The notes: a model not told the origin generated them from the sequence alone. 64,000 nucleotides of DNA from Morella rubra (GCA_003952965.2 CM025853.1:7425007-7489006), one strand, 5' to 3'; shown: positions 1 through 11,716, counted from the stretch's first letter. Translations and numbers: made by a program.

Positions 1-860
1 AGTTTCATACAGTTTAGCATCTTTTTCCCGAAATTAACAAAACAATAGATTAGCTCAAATGAACAAAGAAACAACCAGGGTAGAAACGCACTACTCTGCC
101 AATTTATGCAATTCGATCTAGGTAGGATATTTGAAGACAATCATTTCGCTCTTTCTCACTGCTAGGGTTCATAGAAATAGATCAGGAAGCTTTTTTTTAT
201 AGGAAAGTAATCATTCAATTACCTTGCTTCCACTGAACATAGGACATCCATAGAATCTTCGTCCAGGGTTTGAATTTGTCAGGCTAGTCCTCAAGCATGC
301 TTGGAGCTCACAGCAGCACAGAGGAGGCTCGAGCAGGAGATCGAGCACAGCACTACGTCTTTTCAAAGAGACCGGACATTGTGACAAACTAGAACCAGAA
401 CGCTAGAATGAGGACTTGGAATCCATTCAGCTGCGTATGAAGTTTTGCGTAAGAAGTGGGTGACGAGGAGGAGAAATTGGGAACCTAGGGTTTGGGAAGA
501 ATGAGTTTGGGGAAACGGAGATCTGATCGTGCTTTGAAGAAGAAGGCCTCTGAGGCACCGAACGACGACACTTAAGTAAATGGTTTTTTGTTTTGTTTGA
601 ATGCAATGTGACCTATCTGCCATGTGGCGCACGTGTGGATGAGGGATTTAAATGAGACAAGTGTCATTCGCTGGTTACCGATGACTTGGATTTTAAAGCC
701 ACGTTAGCGATGAGCGTTAACAGATCTGACGGCAAATGGACGGAGGGACTTATTTTTTCTTAAAACTTGACCTCAGGGGCCTAATTGTTGAAAACGTTAC
801 CTCATGGGCCTATTTGCAACATGGTAACACCACAGGGGCCTCTGGTGCAATTAAGCCTAA
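1..860 (-). mobile_element. Mutator-like element end (partial) with GRF exon
   Basis: Read on the minus strand from about 860, this begins with spaced blocks of the type 'aggcccctg', 'ggcccatgaggt' and 'ggcccctgaggt', then 'CTCCGTCCATTTG', 'AACGTGGC' and 'ATCCA-GTCA'. The same order of blocks occurs on the plus strand at 62.1-62.3 kb. Such ends with repeated 'agtccctgggg' phrases are typical of plant Mutator-like elements. A GRF-type zinc-finger exon follows in the same orientation in both copies. The far end is outside the window, so the second terminal repeat and the target-site duplication cannot be checked. The class is inferred from terminal style only. Confidence 0.5.
223..426 (-). pseudogene. 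GRF-type zinc-finger exon with premature stop
   Basis: Reading from the ATG at 426 on the minus strand gives 68 codons ending at a GT donor (AAG|gtaatt). Codon 8 is TAG. The rest is open and contains the zinc-finger part: a Cys cluster (CCCELQACLRTSL), then NPGRRFYGC. This matches the plant GRF zinc finger (CxCG...RTS...NPGRRFYGC...). The first glycine after the Cys pair is replaced by Glu. The following exon, which should hold the last Cys, lies beyond the window start. The early stop suggests a dead copy unless a later start is used. These proteins are of unknown function, with a putative nucleic-acid-binding domain. Confidence 0.65.
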
Positions 861-991
861 ATTTTAATATTCAAAATTATAATTTCTGAACTTTCCTCTT
901 TTGACCGTCAGGTCTCGTGTGTGTTGCAGAATTGTCCATGTCATCAAACCCCGTCCATGTGGCACTGAGCAAGCCAAGTCATCTGCCTTCA

Positions 992-1997
992 TCCTTCTCT
1001 CTATACTTTTTTTTTCTAGGCAACATAAATATTATATTAATATCCGATAAAGATACAGCCAGTACAAAACATAAAAACAACTCCAAGGCTAACGAAAGAC
1101 CTAAATGGACCAAGAGGCCCTACAATAAACCGAACCCAAAGAGTCGGTAGCCAAACCGGACGTAACAGCCGATACCACCAACAGCCACAAAGGGCTGTGA
1201 AACAAATACCAGAACAACAAACGAGTCACAAGGGCCAATACACAGAACCAACACAAACAGGCCACAAGGGCTAACACACAGGACAAACACAAACTGATCA
1301 CAAGGACCGAAACACAACACGACCATCGCCCAAAGTAATGGCAGCGTCGATCCGACTCCTTCAAGAAAATCTTCATATAAAGACTGGTTGCACTGGGAGG
1401 AAGAAGAGAGACAGCTCTAAACGGCACAAAATGGCGGTATCTAGAAGTGGCAGAAAACAAAAACGCCACGCATATAGGCTGCACACGCGTCCACGGCCGC
1501 GCGTGGCCCATACGCGCCGGCAAGGAGAGGCCGGGCAGAGACAACAAAGACCGCCAAGGAAAGCTAAGCACGACAGGGCAGGTCAAGTCCTCCAAAAAAT
1601 GCTCAAAACCGCCGGGAGAGAAGCAAAATAGGTCAGGAGCGTGAGATCCACGAGCGCGCATGGGCGGTCATGAAAGCTCACACGCTGGCCGAATGCCGCC
1701 GCTCGGGGTCAGATTTGGGCACCAAAAGGAGAGGAGAGCCACCAAAGAGGCCGTGCACACCAAAAACCATTGGAAAGGCCTGGATCTAACTACAAAAATA
1801 AAAACAAAAATTAAACCGGAGAAGCTCCGGCCACCAAAAGGGTGGCCAGAGAAAAGAAAAAGGAGGAGAGGGAGGAGCCGGAGCTCCTCCCCCAACCAGA
1901 ACAAGAGAAGGGAAGTGGCTATCAAACGAAGGGGAGAGGGAAGACGAGAGAGAGGGAGAGAGAGTAACTCGAGCTTTTTTTCCTTCTCTCTTTACTT
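992..1997 (-). mobile_element. LINE-type retroposon (5'-truncated or non-autonomous)
   Basis: The element body (1009-1980) runs on the minus strand and ends in a poly(A) tail, seen as a T run at 1009-1015. It is flanked by near-perfect 17-bp direct repeats, 'tccttctctctatactt' at 992-1008 and the same with one change at 1981-1997. Poly(A) plus a long target-site duplication is the signature of target-primed reverse transcription. The body has no recognisable reverse transcriptase or endonuclease motif, so it is a 3' fragment or a non-autonomous derivative. Its open frames on both strands are not judged to be genes. Confidence 0.65.
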
Positions 1998-3165
1998 AGC
2001 AACTGGCACTTTTGCCCAAAGGAGAGAGCCGTTGCTTTCCGGAACTAGCTCTCTTGCCCGAAGGAGAGAGAGCTCGTGTGTGGAGAGCATTGAACTGCCA
2101 GAGTGAAATAGGCGCAGGTGCAGGGCCCACGGGTTGATGGGCAGCGCTAACTTTTTCTTCTGAAAGAACAATAAAACCACCATGATGTCAGTCAAAAACT
2201 ACTGAGTATTCGTCGAAATAAAGAGACGCTAGGAAAAGACCTATTTGTTTGCTGAGAAAATACTAGAAAATATCATCAAGTTTTGTTTCTTTCCGTCTTT
2301 CGACCCTCGACTCGGTCCCCACAAAGTCAACCCAAAACTCCCTTGGAAAACTAGAACAAGAAGCCCTCAACTCACAAGAGATTCCATTTTTATTTTTACT
2401 GGTGACTTGTTACTTATTCCTTGATTCTGGCTCCATTTCTCGGCAAGCAAATAGAAATTTCAGCCAAATTAACTAAGTTTATCAGGATACTACTTACTGG
2501 ATTGAGTGTTGTGTTCTTTGAAACTCTCTTCAAGAATAGCGGACTGATCCTTCGAGAGCCTGAGCTCTTTGCTTGAGGTTTCACTATCTTCTTCATCGCT
2601 GATACCCCGAAAGCAATCTCTCTCTAACTCATGCGCGCTCTTCCTCGTTAGCTTCTCTCTCACTTCGCTTCCCGCTTAAGCTAGACATCGTGCTGTCAGG
2701 GGATGACAAGCCCGCTTTTTCCTCGCAATCGAATTTTATTTGTTGATTAAAACTCATGTGTGGTTCTATAGAATATAAATGTTCACACTATCTTTAGCAA
2801 CGCAATATATTCGTCACCTTAGAAATTTAGAGTATTGCATCTCAAAAATCATTTCAATTGCCTTCTTTCATTAACGAATTTTTTTTATACTGAGGGAAAT
2901 TAAGCTTGGAAATTCCAAGATAAGTGAGACTCTTTTTATACATACATAATCATAATTTTCATATTCTCCCATAACTATATATTTTTAAACGTCTATATTC
3001 AAATTATCATGACCATGTAACCAATTGATTATTAACTTGATACTTAGTAAACCAAGATAAAAATTTAGTAGCAAATTAATATTTATTATTTTACAGACTT
3101 ATTTGATTAGTAACGTTATAGCACCCTCAAAAAAGCAATTAAGGCCTGGGCATGCCTGACTAGAG
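1998..3165. other. Intergenic, no gene recognised
   Basis: AG-rich sequence with repeated 'cccaaaggagagag' phrases near 2010-2080, then AT-rich sequence. No splice-consistent coding signal or RNA gene was seen. Confidence 0.4.
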
Positions 3166-3169
3166 GATT

Positions 3170-4200
3170 TGACAGGAGAGGAAGGGATCCGAGCACAATC
3201 GGTGCTAGTTGAGCGGGTCGTGAAGATCAAGGATTTCACACCATTGACCTTCAACGAGGGTAGGATGCTTCCCCAGATTTTCACCGTTGGAGGATGGATG
3301 CCCATCCTTCAAATGATCGGGTGGCGGGTGCATCATATATCCACGACATGGTTCAAGACTTTTATGTGGAGATGGGAAACAGGATCCCACTGCAGATCAA
3401 CTGACTCTGACGGTCCGTCGGGTCAGCCTAATTGTGTTGGCATATGCGATTGCCGAGTTTCTTGGGATCCCTAGGGCCGCAGTTCAATCAAAGGGCGATG
3501 CCCCTCCTCCTCCTGCAACAATGGGTGATGCCCTTCCTCTTCCTCCACCAGAGAGCGATGCCCCTTCCTTATCTAGGAGTTGTTGAGCCGACCAAGACCC
3601 ATATACTGCTAGCCATGATTGGTCGTCCTGGGATGCCATAGAGGAGGTGCAGTCATCCGATAGAAGGATTTAATCCTCTTCTTTCGAATGCTGCAATTGG
3701 TGCTTGCCTCGAATACAGATCCAAAGCTCTATAAGACGAGCCTCATACGGGATCAGGCTCGATTCCTATTTCATCTGGCGGGACCCATATTTATCTGCCG
3801 GCATGGATATATCAAATTATCCATCGTGAGGCGCATGCTATCTCTTGGGACAATCTTCCCTTCAGACTTCTCATCATGTGCTTCCTCACGGCGACAGGGG
3901 TTCAAGGCATACCTGATGAGAAGACTATTTGTCAAATGCACTCATGCGAGAACTGCAAGCCACATTGGTCTTCATGCACGATGGAGGGCATAAGATCAGC
4001 CTAACGCAAATATGGAGGTGGCAGAGCTTGAGGCAGGAGAGGAGGCACATGGAGCCCACCCAATGCGCCCATAGTGGGTAGATGTAAGGTTCTTAGCCAA
4101 GATCACAATGCAAGTAGCGGGTCTTCGTACGTTAATACAGGAGAAGATTTCTTCCATTACGAGCAAGATGTAGTTCATTGGTGCTAGGATTGTATTTATT
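3170..4200 (+). pseudogene. Decayed 'putative plant transposon protein' ORF
   Basis: Pieces in different frames add up to a protein of the plant transposon-protein type (resembling Pfam PF20167). Early there are '...GWMPILQMIGWRV' and '...RVSLIVLAYAIAEFLGIPR'. Near 3850-3950 there is 'LPFRLLIMCFLTATGV' followed by 'PDEK'. The last block aligns by eye with 'LPYGVMLSQFLLDVGVV' at about 18.95 kb and 'LPYGVFLT..FLFYRGVV' at about 26.15 kb. Several frameshifts and stops separate the pieces. It lies upstream of a CACTA-type terminus at 5424 and probably belonged to that element. Confidence 0.5.
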
Positions 4201-4359
4201 GAGGACTAACTTGCGGAGCTGGCTGGCCTCACATGATGCATCTCGCCATTGGAGCACAGTGACGTCTTTTTTTGTGGTTTAACCTGCACTTTTGCTTCGG
4301 TTATATATGGATATACGTAATTAACCCTTTTATATTCGGTTATGTCTATGGACTTATAT

Positions 4360-4740
4360 ATATTTTGGTTGACATTGCTACATTCTGATGTATATTTTGA
4401 TGTATCTGCATTGTGGTTGACATTGCCTCATTATGATGTATATTTTGATGGATTATAGGGTGTGGACTAGATAAAACTAGATTATGTTGTGTTATGATGG
4501 ATTTGTACTTAAGTTTACATTGGCAGGTTATGACGTTTATTGTGATGGATATGCACTGTGGTTGACATTACCATATTATGATGTATATTTTGATAGATAA
4601 TAGGGTGTGGACCCTATAGTCTAGATTATATTGTGTTATGATGGATTCGTACTAGATTATATTGTGTTCTGATGGATTCGTACATAGGTTTACATTGCTA
4701 GGTTATGAAGTATATTTTGATGGAATATAGGGTGAGAATG
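4360..4740. repeat. Tandem minisatellite
   Basis: Phrases such as 'ttgacattgc', 'gatgtatattttgatgga', 'atagggtgtgga' and 'tagattatattgtgtt' recur in the same order with a long period (roughly 180 bp and partial units). Copies differ by scattered substitutions and small deletions. No coding potential is evident. Confidence 0.55.
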
Positions 4741-4869
4741 TTAAAGTCTGTGCTCTATAAATCAATCAAGATTATTATGTGGTCCCCGAGATGCTTTATT
4801 GTGCAGTTGGAAAGGTGCCCTAAACTTTTAGATAAAAAAAAATGAGATACTATTTTAAGATTTTCTGCA

Positions 4870-4985
4870 AAATCGTGGCATGTGTCGATACCATCAACCT
4901 TACCTTCAAATTCTACTCTCAGGTATACGTGGCATGTGTTGACACTATCTTCACATGTATTGGCCCCATCAAAATAGTACATTCA
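4870..4985 (-). repeat. Fragment resembling the GTGTCGACAC-bearing LTR
   Basis: Contains 'gcatgtgtcgatacc', 'gcatgtgttgacact' and 'cacatgtattg' in the arrangement seen in the inverted LTR copy at 61.3-61.43 kb. Only the motif array is recognisable, so this is a short relic at best. Confidence 0.3.
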
Positions 4986-5179
4986 AACACACATTTGAAC
5001 ATATTTTCCAAGAAATTATCCCACCAAAACTAACTTCAAACAGTAATGAACGTGAAAAGCAAAAATATAATGTATGTTCGTTATGGGTCAAACATGATAT
5101 TCGGAATCACATGTTCGATTAATTCGAATGTTATTGATACATTTTCGTCCCTGAATCGTAAGGGCCAATTTAGGGATGA

Positions 5180-5424
5180 ACACATTTTGCCATGAAATTT
5201 AGTTTGTCCTTAAACGTTTCCTGTCACCATTCCCACCAATTAGAGACGAAATTAATCGAGACGACCAGTTTCGTTGCTAAATGGGGACAAAATTTTGCTT
5301 TGATCTCTAAGGCATTTTCTTTGGGGACGTTGATCATTTCGTGATCTCTAAATGTGAGGATTTGGAGACGATTTTGGTGACGACTCCAGGAAATCCGTCC
5401 CGGAAGAGCAAAATTGGTGTAGTG
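5180..5424 (-). mobile_element. CACTA-type transposon terminus
   Basis: The sequence ends 'ggtgtagtg' at 5424, so on the minus strand it starts CACTACACCAATTTTGC, the canonical CACTA-type end. The adjacent 230 bp contain repeated subterminal phrases (gggacga-, ggagacga-, ggggacg-, gtgacg-) in both orientations, as expected next to such a terminus. The opposite terminus was not found nearby, so the element is truncated or its other end has diverged. The flank just outside the end is 'accgg'. Confidence 0.6.
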
Positions 5425-5693
5425 ACCGGAGATATGTGCAAAAATTAAAGAAATTATTGCAGTTATATAATGGAACGTTGAAAATTATGTTTCTCACATT
5501 TTACACGTTCACTACTGCCATTAATCACCAGTACTCAATCTCACAGACTAGTCCGAGGAATTAGCCTTATGTGGCTAATGCATAAAACAGCACCTCCACC
5601 AGAATATCTCCAGGCCCTGCCCATCGCCACAGTCTAAGAATCTCTTTTGTACATTATTCGCGCGCGCTTCTCTTTCTGTGCTCAGAAAACAAA

Positions 5694-5954
5694 TTAGCTA
5701 AGATTCTTAGAGTGGTGATAAGGGTCGGGCCCTCCCGGACTCTGCCGCTTGGAGTCATGGTCAGGGTGGCTAACTGCGTCTTCTTCCGCCAACCCTACCT
5801 TGGTTGTCTTAGACCAGCTTTCAAATAGTGGTCGGTGATGAGCCTTGGTTACGCTCTTCCTCTCAAGCAAGGGATCAAGCGGTCGAGCTTCTGACACAAC
5901 GAACATGAGCATTACCAACATAATAATGCAACCAAAATAATTAAAGCTAGCCAT
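5694..5954 (-). CDS. CLE-family signalling peptide precursor (CLE5/6/7-like)
   Basis: The 86-residue product has a secretory signal peptide at residues 1-22 (MASFNYF, then a hydrophobic run, then SEA), a variable middle, and near the C-terminus the 12-residue motif RQSPGGPDPYHH (residues 70-81) followed by SKNLS. CLE precursors are processed to a secreted 12-13-residue peptide perceived by CLAVATA1-type receptor kinases. The SPGGPDP core with a terminal HH matches the CLE1-7 group. Gln at position 2 and Tyr at position 10 depart from the commonest residues there. An open frame runs further upstream, but the ATG at 5954 puts the signal peptide at the N-terminus and has a TATA box 53 bp before it. 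It is a single exon, as usual. No frameshift or missing key residue is seen, so it looks functional. Confidence 0.85.
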   Translation of the reverse strand: MASFNYFGCIIMLVMLMFVVSEARPLDPLLERKSVTKAHHRPLFESWSKTTKVGLAEEDAVSHPDHDSKRQSPGGPDPYHHSKNLS

Positions 5955-6006
5955 TCTCAACCGGCTTTCAAAACTCAAACTGTTGGAAGAAGAACTGCGA
6001 AGCTTG

Positions 6007-6015
6007 CTTATATAG
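6007..6015 (-). promoter_or_regulatory. TATA box of the CLE gene
   Basis: On the minus strand the sequence reads CTATATAAG, about 53 bp before the CLE start codon, which predicts a short leader of 20-25 nt. This is inferred from sequence and position. Confidence 0.5.
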
Positions 6016-8330
6016 TAGATTCTCTTAGTTTCTGCCTCTATATTAAATGAAGTTGAGTCAAATGTGCTCAATTTAATATCAACTTCTTTGATGGTGCGGC
6101 CGTTGGCTCTCCATTTTATGATCCTTTTTCTGCTATGGAAAGAGCTGGCCACTTCCTTTGCCTCTCGGGAAACCTGAATCCAGGACCTTTCAAATCTTCG
6201 AAGGTGCTTTGCCTTTGTCCCCAAATTCTGCACAGCTAGATGGTTCCTATCCATCCTCCGAGTCCCATTAAAGAGTGGTTAGCTATTTGTTAAAATAATT
6301 AGTGTGTGTCTAGTCAGTTTCCTTTCGGCATTTGTCTATGACTTCTAATGCCGAAGGATCTGAAAAGAGTTGCGTCAGGATGGGTTGCCCTTTAAACGGT
6401 TTGCCCAACGACGTACTGAAGGGTCAATCAAATCTTAGGACTCTTCAAATTAAGTACTTTTGCCCAACCCTACAGCCTATAATGCATGCATGATGTCAAC
6501 GGACCCTCGATAGGATTATATCTCCAGCTTAACCAAATGCAAGTGATCTGTATAAGATTCTAATTCTTCTGTGCTTTCTTGATACGTTGTCCTTGACGGC
6601 GATAATTCGGATGACGCGGTGCAAATACAACTATCATATGAACGGCATGTTTTTCCTCAAGAGACAGAGGGAGAATTATTAACGGCAAAGCTCTATTGGT
6701 GACCCGTACGTATAGAATTGATCTTCATCTCAAGTATTCCAATGACTCTAGCTCTTCGATTAAGTGGATTTGGCTGTTTTTAGGCTCTGAAAAGTGCTGC
6801 TTTTACTTTTCTTCTTTCATCTCTTCCATCGTTTTCTTCGTCACTGGTGACGCCCTGTAAATCTAGGTTATAATTGATTCAAAACTGCCAATATTTCCTT
6901 CTTCTAATGTGTAATAAATATTGCTCTTTAATTTCTTCGAATAATTTTGTATTTTTTTTCTAGTGCAACATGCAGTATAAAAATATACTGAGGTCATTGT
7001 TCCAGTTGATGTCGATTAGATTCCAAGTACATTACGATTTAGCTTAGGAAAAAAAAGTACATTATGATTTGGAATCTTACTTGTACGTTTTGTCTCATGC
7101 TAATGAGCTATACACGGTGTCAATTATTTGGTTCGTAATTAAATAATTTTGGGGCCATTGTACTTGCCAGCACCTCCGTTATCCAATTATATCATGAATC
7201 CTACGTCTTCATTTATGTGTGGGTTTGAATTGTGCCACCACTGCATATTATAATGTACATCTTTTGCATTAATATGAGCTTAAAGCCCAAACACCTTGCG
7301 TTCTTTCGTTCTTCTCGAAGTTGGTGCTGATGATTGCAATCCCAATGCATTGGTCAGTTATATTGATGTTGACGTAATATTCTTTAAAAACTTTATATTT
7401 TTTATAATAATAATAATTTGGTAGTTAAAGAAAATGTCGGGAGATAATTTGGTAAATGAAGAATTCATGGGCAATTTTAGAATTTTGCTTAATTTAGAAA
7501 GTATTGCATAATTATGAAACAAGGTAAAAAAAATCGTGTAAAAGAAACACACGGACATATACATCCTCACAAGTCACATAACATAAAAGAAGAAACAGAG
7601 GCCTAAAAAGAAAAAAGAAGAAACAGAGAGATCAAGAGAAAACCAAAAACAAAGAACAAAGAAAGAAAAGATCAGACAAGGACGAGAGGTAGAACCGGGC
7701 CGAGAGACAAAGAAAAAGATAACGTAAGACAAAAGAAAGGTCTAAGTTGAGCATTTCGCTAAGTTTTTTAATATTATATAAATTTCTTGTTTAAGTTAAT
7801 TTTCGGTTATATTTTGAATTGGAAGCTTAGAACTGGTTTTGAATTTTGATTGAGTTATTATGCTGCAAAAATCTCAATTGGAGATATGTATGGGTTTTAA
7901 TTTTGATGATTAGAAATTGATTTAAGCTAATTTCGGAGTTAAATTTAATTGGTTTATAATATAGTGTTTAGTTATTCGATGTGATTTGAGAATACATATG
8001 ACTTGCAAGAATTTAGATATGTCGGGATGGAATATAGAAAATTGATATATGATTATATTGTTGACTAGGTTTGAGAGAATAATTTTGATATGGTGTGAAT
8101 TTGATGTAAGTAAAATTAGCTAAGCATATTTTGTAAATTATTTCAAAATTTAGATATTTCGAAAATGATTGAGTATATAAAGTGTATTTGGACATTATTG
8201 AATATGCAAGTGTGAGAGAGTTAAACTCCCCAATAGACATAAAATTGGGATTTTATGCATACATGGCCGAAATTATGAGATTGGTGTTTGTGTTTTTATA
8301 TAAATGGTGAGTTGAGTGATTTATTTTTAT
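6016..8330. other. Intergenic, no gene recognised
   Basis: This is the upstream region of the CLE gene followed by AT-rich sequence. A purine-rich stretch (many 'aaagaa' and 'gagaga' runs) lies at 7585-7740. Short open frames are AT-rich and show no family features. Confidence 0.4.
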
Positions 8331-8334
8331 GCTT

Positions 8335-8675
8335 AGTTACTGATATGGTATGGACTTTTAACAAATCAGTCCTTAGAGTACAACTTTGAATTGTAAAGTC
8401 CCTCTGGTCCATTTTTTAGACATACAAGTTCTTTCGTTCATCAAAAGTTAACCCATTAACAAGAAGAGGATCTAGGATAAGCTATCCAACCCCAAAAATA
8501 GATATCTCGACCTCTAACCCATGTCGATTTTCCATTAGTTAACTAACTTTTGGTGGACAAAATGACCTATATGTATAAAAAAATTAGACCACAAGGACCG
8601 TCTCATTCAAAGTTATACCCTAGGAACTGATTTGTTAAATTAATACTACAGGGACTATAGCGATAGTTAAATCTT
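8335..8675. repeat. Foldback/MITE-like inverted repeat
   Basis: The left arm ('aacaaatcagtccttagagt', 'acaactttgaat', 'tggtcca', 'aaaagttaac') is mirrored in reverse complement on the right ('ggaactgatttgtt', 'attcaaagttat', 'tggaccac' type, 'gttaactaactttt'). Arms are about 150-165 bp with moderate divergence. The phrases resemble the 'agtcccta' ends of Mutator-type MITEs. A convincing target-site duplication was not found. Confidence 0.6.
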
Positions 8676-8689
8676 ATTTTTATAATGTG

Positions 8690-10675
8690 AAATGTTACGC
8701 GTGTGGTGCCATCATGAAATAGTGATACAATTTTATCTGCATTAAGAATGAGATTTACTAATGGAAAAATGTGTCCACTAGAGGGGTTACGAAAATGATA
8801 GTTTAGAAATTGGCACCGTGACTTAAATTATTTTATTTCATTACATGTATTTGTGAGCACTTTTAAGTACTTCCAATGGCAAGTGAGATGGCAACTCGGT
8901 ACCATAGTTTGCGAGAGTTTCCTACAATGGAAAGCAATGGAACCATGTAGATTCTAAGAGAAAAAGGGTAACATGGTGATTAACCTCGACGGTTGAGAAA
9001 TGAGGTATATGAGTCCCGCGAAAAAAGACATACAGAACAAGTTCCTAAGAAAAGGGGTGGACGGAACCGCACGAGGGAAATGCTCGGGAATTGATTTGAA
9101 AATTATTTCGAAATGTTTTTATTACTCACAATGAAAATGAGAATTTTCATGCATATGAATTTTATTATTCATTATTATGTTTTACACTAATGTGAAGTTT
9201 CTATGATTAAGGCAACCCAAGAGTAAGGGTAAATTGAGTTTTCAAACTTTTTCGAATTTAACTCCTAAAACCAAGTTTGCAAAGTAAAGTCTAATTTAGC
9301 ATAATTATTAAATAGAGTTAGAGTAGTATTATCACAACCCAAGTAGTTTTTCGAGCTCATCACTCGCAATTTAACCAAACTTGAGATATACTCTTTTACG
9401 CTCCTTTTTTAGTGAACAATCTGACTAAAGGAATCATACATTTTATAATTGAAAAGATACATGAATTTGACTCTCTCAATAAGTGGATAAGATAATGAAA
9501 AGCTCTATCTCTTTTGCTTCACACAATGACAAGGATATAAAAGTGTAATTTGTGTGAATGATATAAAAAATATAATTGAAAAGTATTTTGATCTCTCACA
9601 AGCTTTAGAAATCATATATGATCATTCAAGTATATTTATGAGGCTTTAAGAAGGTACTTGTATAGGCTACATGTGAAAACTAGCTATTTTTAACCGTTTA
9701 GAGTGAAACTATCAAATTTTTCGATGTACCGGTGAACCAGTATATATAACGAACAATTGAGTTGTTTACTTGAATTGACGGAGGCGAGGTAACGATAAAT
9801 AAGTTCACACTAAATAAGTATGTGAACTTCTTTGCACTAATCAATGCATACGTTCTTGTCCACTCTTAATTTTAAGATTTTAATTATCTAGTAATTATCT
9901 ATTTGGCATTTTTCTATTATAAATAAGCTCTTCTATGTAAAAGTTAATATACAATTGAATTGCAAAGCCGTTACTTCTTATTTTATATAGTGGACGTAGG
10001 TCCCAAAATCACTTCAAATCTGTTTCTCTATCTTTGCTCTTCTATTGCTTTATTTATATTTTCTACACTGAGAAGCTACTATAGCTAGTGTGATGCATCG
10101 ATTACAATGCATAATAAATGAATGTTGGCCAGACTTTAATATTTGTCCGACATCAGTTTGGTATTTAATGTAATAGGTTTTATCGTTTGCGAGTCCGACC
10201 CTCATCATGCGTAACAAGAGGGATGACGAGCGTCCACAGTTCTTTGTCGACTACAAGCATCGCCCTTTCTCTAATTGTACCTCGCCAATGAATGAACTCG
10301 CAATGTTTAAATATTTACCTCTATCAATTCTATTAAGCACCAAACTCATAATTGGAGACGAAATACTTCAGAAAGATGGGAATTGATACAGTCAGTGGTG
10401 CCTGTTATCCCACCCAATTCAAATTTTCGATTCGGAAGACAGCTATCGCGAAATCGGGGTCGCGTGGCTCGTGGGGCAATTAGTGAGTCCAATATTGAAG
10501 CTAAAGTGTTGCATCTAAGTTGAGCCAACCCAAAAGTGACCTGTTTTGTGTTTCATTTTTCTTGGAGAAAAATAAATTTTGTTCTCTCTAGTGTCAGTGT
10601 TAATTTGCATTCCAAACTACTACCTAAGTCACTGGTACAATGGAGCCACTGGAAGCCTCCGTTCTATCCATTAAC
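8690..10675. other. Repeat-like intergenic DNA, no gene recognised
   Basis: AT-rich DNA with stop codons in all frames. A stretch at about 9480-9720 (gtgtgaatgatataa..., tttatgaggctttaag..., gaaaactagctattt) resembles 13.7-13.9 kb, so part of it is probably decayed LTR DNA. No domain or RNA gene is seen. Confidence 0.35.
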
Positions 10676-10678
10676 TAT

Positions 10679-11052
10679 GTAAAAACATGATGGGTGGAAG
10701 GGGCTAACGATGCTAGGAACTGGTCGGATTTGAACCAACTCATAAAAGTTTCTAGGACTCAATACTTTAACCACTTTACTACAGTCTACAATTGTCGCAT
10801 TGCACTCTTAAAAGTATCGAACGATAATTTAGTTCAGTATTTATCTTTTAATAACTGATCCGACCATTAAATGTAAAAACATGATGTGGAAGGGGCTAAC
10901 GATGTAGGAACTGGTCGGATTTGAACCAACTCATAAAAGTTTCTAGGACTTACTTTAACCACTTTACTACAGTCTACAATTGTCGCATTGCACTCTTAAA
11001 ATGAACGATAATTTATTAGTATTTATCTTTTAATAAGATCCGACCATTAAAG
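10679..11052. repeat. Two-copy tandem duplication differing only by deletions
   Basis: Copy 1 (10679-10872, 194 bp) and copy 2 (10873-11052, 180 bp) are directly adjacent. By eye they show no clear internal substitution. The differences are short deletions in copy 2: gg, c, caa, gta and c, g and c, ct (14 bases). The flanks are unique. See the matching finding on a possible assembly artefact. Confidence 0.8.
10721..10790 (-). repeat. tRNA-related (SINE-like) promoter segment
   Basis: On the minus strand, TAGTAAAGTGG (10771-10781) fits the RNA polymerase III A box and GGTTCAAATCC (10726-10736) fits the B box, about 35 bp apart. The stem sequences do not make a good modern tRNA, so a tRNA-derived SINE or tRNA relic is more likely than a working gene. 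The segment is repeated in the second tandem copy at about 10911-10980. Confidence 0.45.
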
Positions 11053-11207
11053 ATTGTGCCACATAACCTATTCTTTTCTCGTTCTTCCCATATGATAGAA
11101 TCGAGCGTTTACTGACGTTGCCTTCCCGCGTAAGAAGTGACTGGGTGATGTGATGTGGGACTCTCGCACATGCTTACTTTAATGCTACCTTTTTTTAAAA
11201 AAACAAG

Positions 11208-11625
11208 GAAAAAAACATCATAGTATGCCTCATCTATCGGCAAAAATCAAATTGCACCGTGTAAGTTTTAATTTGCCTAATTACAACCCACAAGTTTCAA
11301 AAAAATAATCATCATCCACTGTTTCATTTGGCCATTAAACCACAAGAAAAATGATTAAAATGTCCATTCAAGACAAAATTATTAAAAATATTAAATAAAA
11401 ATATAAAAATCCTAACTTATTTTTCTATTTATTATTTTTAATTTTATCTTAGAGGGACTTGTCGGTCATTAATCTACTTCAATTTTTGTCTAATTTAATG
11501 ACTAGCGACGGCAGGCGATAATTACCTTTTCAAAAAACTTATGGAGGCTAATCAGACAAATTAGAACTTATGGGATCCAATTTGATTTATACCCACAGAT
11601 AGAATGCGTATTATAATGTTTCCCT
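11208..11625. repeat. Foldback/MITE-like inverted repeat
   Basis: The left arm reads 'aaaaacatcatagtatgcc', 'atctatcggcaaaaatcaaa', 'ttgcctaattac'. The right arm in reverse complement reads 'aaacattataatacgcattc', 'atctgtgggtataaatcaaa', 'ttgtctgattag'. Arms are about 150 bp and moderately diverged. No coding content. Confidence 0.55.
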
Positions 11626-11681
11626 TTCGAAAAATTTATTTCTTATTTTTCTTGAAATTTTGATAGTTCGAGGGCGTAATG

Positions 11682-11683
<2 letters not shown>

Positions 11684-11714
<31 letters not shown>
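11684..11714. repeat. (AT)n microsatellite
   Basis: A run of about 15 AT dinucleotides. Confidence 0.9.

Positions 11715-11716
<2 letters not shown>

Noticed and set aside
1101-1661. 186-codon open frame on the minus strand
   Set aside because: It lies inside the retroposon defined by 17-bp target duplications, has a Cys/Leu/Val-biased low-information composition from repeated 'cacaagg' phrases, and shows no domain.
5955-6254. N-terminal extension of the CLE open frame
   Set aside because: It would bury the signal peptide 100 residues into the protein and includes the TATA box, so it is promoter and leader DNA that happens to be open.
10721-10790. Functional tRNA gene
   Set aside because: A and B boxes fit, but acceptor and anticodon stems do not pair convincingly, so only a tRNA-derived repeat is claimed.
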